Shown piece after piece: positions 12,919 to 15,322 of a stretch of DNA of 15,322 nt. The notes under the pieces were generated by a model, which was given only the letters and a program-made list of their open reading frames with translations, was not told where the DNA came from and ran no database searches. The first letter of the stretch is position 1. Each line of letters starts with the position of its first letter. The DNA comes from JAAZMF01 sp036786445 (GTDB taxonomy: Bacteria > Bacillota > Limnochordia > DTU087), in assembly GCA_036786445.1 (NCBI GenBank), contig DAIQRD010000054.1, positions 1 to 15,322 on the forward strand, given 5' to 3'. Both the position numbers and the translations under genes were made by a program.

Positions 12919-14385
12919 ATGCCCATCCAGATCTATAATACTCTAACCAAGAAAAAGGAGCCTTTTGTACCCCGTGATCCAGGTTGCGTGTCCATTTATG
13001 TCTGTGGCATCACGCCCTATGATCAAAGCCATCTGGGGCATGCTGTTCCCTCCATTATTTGGGATGCCATTAGACGTTTTCTAGAGTACAAAGGCTATGC
13101 GGTGCGGCTAGTACAGAATTTCACCGATGTGGACGATAAAGTCATACGCCGAGCACAGGCAACCGGGGAAGAGGCTCTAGATATATCCAGCCGGTATATC
13201 CAGGAATATCTAGAGGACATGGATGCTTTGGGTGTGAAACGGGCCGATGTCTATCCCCGGGTTAGCCAGGAGATACCGGCAATTATTGCACTGGTAGAAA
13301 ACTTGGTAGACAAGGGGCATGCTTATGCTATGGATGGGGATGTCTATTTTGATGTTAGCTCCTTTCCCCAATATGGCCAGTTATCTGGGCAGGTACTTGA
13401 TGAGCTTGCAGCCGGTACTCGTTTTGCTATAGACGAACGGAAACGCAGTGTAATGGACTTTGCCCTCTGGAAGGGCGCTAAACCCGGAGAGCCGGCATGG
13501 GAAAGCCCTTGGGGGCAAGGTAGGCCTGGGTGGCACATAGAGTGCTCGGCCATGGCCCTCAAGTACCTGGGCAATCACCTGGATTTGCATGGCGGTGGGG
13601 CTGATCTCGTTTTTCCCCACCATGAAAATGAAATAGCACAGTCAGATGCCCATACCAACGAGCCCCCTTTCGTCCGTTGCTGGGTCCATAATGGCCTACT
13701 TCAGGTTCAGGATGAGAAGATGTCCAAGTCCCTGGGCAATTTCACTCCTTTGAAAGAACTGCTGAAACAACACCCCGCCGGTGTGATTCGTTTTTACCTA
13801 TTATCCAGCCACTATCGTAGTCCCCTACAGTACAGTGAGGATAAGCTAGCCGAGGCCCGTCGAGGCTGGGAGCGACTGATGGGGTCAGTTGCCAATCTAC
13901 AGGATTTGATTGCTACACTGCAGGAGCTGGATGCCGCTCCCCATGTGGGGCACGTTCCAGCCATAGAAGAGTTGGCCGCGGCTGTGAAAGCCGGGCGGGA
14001 GAAATTCCTGACTGCCATGGCAGATGACTTCAATACTGCCGCCGCCATAGGCGCACTATTCGAGTTGGCAAGAAGTGTGCATGCTTTTGAAGGCCATATC
14101 GTTCAGATGAATGACGGCCAGAGGCGGCAGAGTCTGCAGGTTCTACAAGAGGCAAGTACTGTCTTCACGGAATTAGGTGGTGGTATCCTGGGTATTGTCG
14201 ATACCAAGGCCTCTACCTCTGGCTCAGATGAGTTGGTGGAGCACTTGATGGGATTGCTCATCACTGTGCGACAGCGGGCTAGAGATCAAAAAGACTGGGT
14301 CACCGCCGATCTGATCAGGGATGAGCTTGCCCAACTGGGTATCAAATTGGAGGACTCATCCCTGGGAACCCGCTGGAAGTCATGA
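12919..14385 (+). CDS. cysS: Cysteinyl-tRNA synthetase
   Basis: CysRS is a class I synthetase that charges tRNA-Cys. The 488-residue length is within the normal range (~465-490). The zinc ligands C29, C209, H234 and E238 match E. coli (C28, C209, H234, E238) almost position for position. The HIGH motif is HLGH (38-41) and KMSKS is at 267-271. The helical C-terminal anticodon region ends in the usual ADLIRDELAQLGIKLEDS form. The HIGH context is CGITPYDQSHLGHA rather than the common CGPTVYDxxHIGNA; GITPYD is also seen in the actinobacterial relative MshC, but the length and full C-terminal domain support CysRS. ATG 12919 follows an AGAGGGAG site. The stop overlaps a possible mrnC start as ATGA. 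Confidence 0.96.
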   Translation: MPIQIYNTLTKKKEPFVPRDPGCVSIYVCGITPYDQSHLGHAVPSIIWDAIRRFLEYKGYAVRLVQNFTDVDDKVIRRAQATGEEALDISSRYIQEYLEDMDALGVKRADVYPRVSQEIPAIIALVENLVDKGHAYAMDGDVYFDVSSFPQYGQLSGQVLDELAAGTRFAIDERKRSVMDFALWKGAKPGEPAWESPWGQGRPGWHIECSAMALKYLGNHLDLHGGGADLVFPHHENEIAQSDAHTNEPPFVRCWVHNGLLQVQDEKMSKSLGNFTPLKELLKQHPAGVIRFYLLSSHYRSPLQYSEDKLAEARRGWERLMGSVANLQDLIATLQELDAAPHVGHVPAIEELAAAVKAGREKFLTAMADDFNTAAAIGALFELARSVHAFEGHIVQMNDGQRRQSLQVLQEASTVFTELGGGILGIVDTKASTSGSDELVEHLMGLLITVRQRARDQKDWVTADLIRDELAQLGIKLEDSSLGTRWKS

Positions 14386-14396
14386 GGTGTAATTCT

Positions 14397-14861
14397 ATGG
14401 GAGCCAATGATCATGATGCAAAAACGTCGATTGATATCACTTTTCCCTTGAGTGGCTCAGGAAACGAGCTGACAATCACAGATGATCCGCTGGGACTACC
14501 TCCATTGGTCTTGGCTTATATCGGTGATGCCGTTTTTGAGCTTTGGATCCGTTGGTATCTGGTGCAAGCAGGCTGTCGCAACGTGCATAGTCTACATGAG
14601 CAGGCTGTTGATTGGGTAAATGCCGGGAGCCAGGCCCGCATACTAGAGGTCTGGGGACCTACCTTGACCGAAGAGGAAGTGGGTATCGTGAGAAGGGGCC
14701 GTAACACCAAGAGTGCGGTCCCGCGAGGGGCGAAAGTGATTGACTACCGCTTAAGCACTGGTCTAGAGGCTTTGGTTGGTTATCTGTACTTGGCCGGGAA
14801 AGGCCAGCGATTGCAGGAGCTCCTGTCATTGGCAGTTGATCCTGGACGATCCGAAGAATGA
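14397..14861 (+). CDS. mrnC: Mini-ribonuclease III (23S rRNA maturation)
   Basis: Mini-III is an RNase III catalytic domain without a dsRNA-binding domain; in B. subtilis it makes the final cuts in 23S rRNA, helped by ribosomal protein L3. The sequence shows LAYIGDAVFELWIR with catalytic D44, HSLHEQAVDWVNA, VRRGRNTK and the second acidic site E124 in GLEALVGYLYL. It is 154 residues from ATG 14397, chosen because GAGGTG (14384-14389) lies 7 nt upstream. The alternative ATG 14382 overlaps the cysS stop and would add five residues. B. subtilis MrnC is 143 residues, so the N-terminal ~25 residues are non-conserved extra. The gene lies between cysS and rlmB, as in B. subtilis. Confidence 0.93.
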   Translation: MGANDHDAKTSIDITFPLSGSGNELTITDDPLGLPPLVLAYIGDAVFELWIRWYLVQAGCRNVHSLHEQAVDWVNAGSQARILEVWGPTLTEEEVGIVRRGRNTKSAVPRGAKVIDYRLSTGLEALVGYLYLAGKGQRLQELLSLAVDPGRSEE

Positions 14862-14884
14862 TCCCCACTGAAGGAGTGTTCACT

Positions 14885-15322
14885 GTGGAGCAGATAGAAG
14901 GCAGGAATCCAGTCAGGGAGGCTCTAAAGGCTAGAGTCCAGTTGGACAAGCTAGTACTGGCTAAAGGCTCGGAACGCAACCTCCAAGATATACTGGCAAT
15001 GGCACGGGAAGCCGATATATCCATTGAGTGGCAAACTAGAGCATGGCTCGATGAGCACAGTGAGACCCGAGCCCATCAGGGAGTCATGGCTTGGCGGCAG
15101 CCTGTGGAATACGTTGAACTGCCTGATCTGATCGCCAGCTCCTATCAAAAATCTCCACAACCGCTCATCGTAGTCCTAGACGGGGTGCAGGATCCCCACA
15201 ACCTGGGCTCGGTTATGCGTACGGCTGAAGCGGCAGGAGCTGCCGGTGTAGTGATTCCTAAGCGGAGAGCAGTGGGATTGACTGCGACGGTTGCCAAAGT
15301 CTCTGCGGGAGCTGTGGAATAC
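14885..15322 (+). CDS. rlmB: 23S rRNA 2'-O-methyltransferase RlmB / SpoU family (3' partial)
   Basis: A SpoU/TrmH-family SAM-dependent 2'-O-ribose methyltransferase, cut by the window end after 146 codons (the family is usually ~245-250 residues). The visible part has the substrate-binding N-terminal domain (VEQIEGRNPVREALK to ~75, with the typical HQGVMA motif) and the start of the knotted catalytic domain with LDGVQDPHNLGSVMRTAEAAG, containing the motif-1 N and R, then VIPKRRAVGLTATVAKVSAGA. GTG 14885 has GGAG (14873-14876) 8 nt upstream. An in-frame ATG at 14858 overlaps the mrnC stop and would add nine residues without a clear ribosome site. RlmB modifies G2251 (E. coli) in the 23S P-loop; B. 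subtilis YacO occupies this same position. Confidence 0.92.
   Translation, partial: MEQIEGRNPVREALKARVQLDKLVLAKGSERNLQDILAMAREADISIEWQTRAWLDEHSETRAHQGVMAWRQPVEYVELPDLIASSYQKSPQPLIVVLDGVQDPHNLGSVMRTAEAAGAAGVVIPKRRAVGLTATVAKVSAGAVEY

Noticed and set aside
12919..14385. MshC (mycothiol ligase) instead of CysRS
   Set aside because: The length of 488, the full C-terminal anticodon region and the setting before mrnC-rlmB fit CysRS; MshC is about 410 residues and actinobacterial.

Overview
The window (about 52-55% GC by eye) is a chromosomal segment of a Bacillota (Firmicutes) bacterium, more clostridial than Bacillus-like. The backbone order clpC - radA - disA - carD/cdnL - yacL(PIN-TRAM) - ispD/ispF - cysS - mrnC - rlmB follows the Bacillus subtilis ctsR-clpC to rlmB neighbourhood. 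It differs in three ways: a CarD/CdnL gene sits between disA and yacL, ispD and ispF are one fused gene, and gltX-cysE, which normally lie before cysS, are absent. Their place is taken by about 4.7 kb of other genes.

Layout. 1-2365: 3' part of clpC (the first ~25-30 codons lie outside the window), then a perfect 16-bp hairpin. 2503-5075: radA behind its own extended -10 promoter, then disA (c-di-AMP synthase with DNA-scanning domain). 5148-8214: a promoter with a palindrome in the leader, cdnL, yacL and the bifunctional ispDF. 8286-10044: an exported two-gene unit, an RlpA-type double-psi beta-barrel protein overlapping a secreted DUF1002 protein. 10098-12726, minus strand: comA (phosphosulfolactate synthase), an unlisted 33-codon hydrophobic small ORF, a YeiH/UPF0324-family transporter and, behind a bidirectional terminator, a DUF441 membrane protein. 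12796-15322: a strong promoter back to back with that of comA, then cysS, mrnC and the start of rlmB, tightly packed.

How the genes work together. The left part combines protein quality control (ClpC), DNA-repair and DNA-integrity signalling (RadA, DisA) and an RNA polymerase-binding stabiliser of promoter complexes (CdnL). IspDF supplies two steps of the MEP isoprenoid pathway. The right end handles cysteine charging, 23S rRNA maturation (Mini-RNase III) and 23S 2'-O-methylation (RlmB). The inserted minus-strand operon looks like a sulfonate module: ComA makes phosphosulfolactate from PEP and sulfite, and a putative sulfur-oxyanion or sulfonate transporter with a tiny membrane partner follows it.

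No rRNA, tRNA, CRISPR array, insertion sequence or phage gene was seen. No gene-free stretch exceeds 300 bases. The points most worth a second look are the 33-residue membrane peptide between comA and yeiH, the comA-yeiH pairing, a candidate ~100-nt plus-strand RNA between yeiH and the DUF441 gene, the palindrome in the cdnL leader, and a recurring TTG-N-18-TGGTAA promoter pattern.
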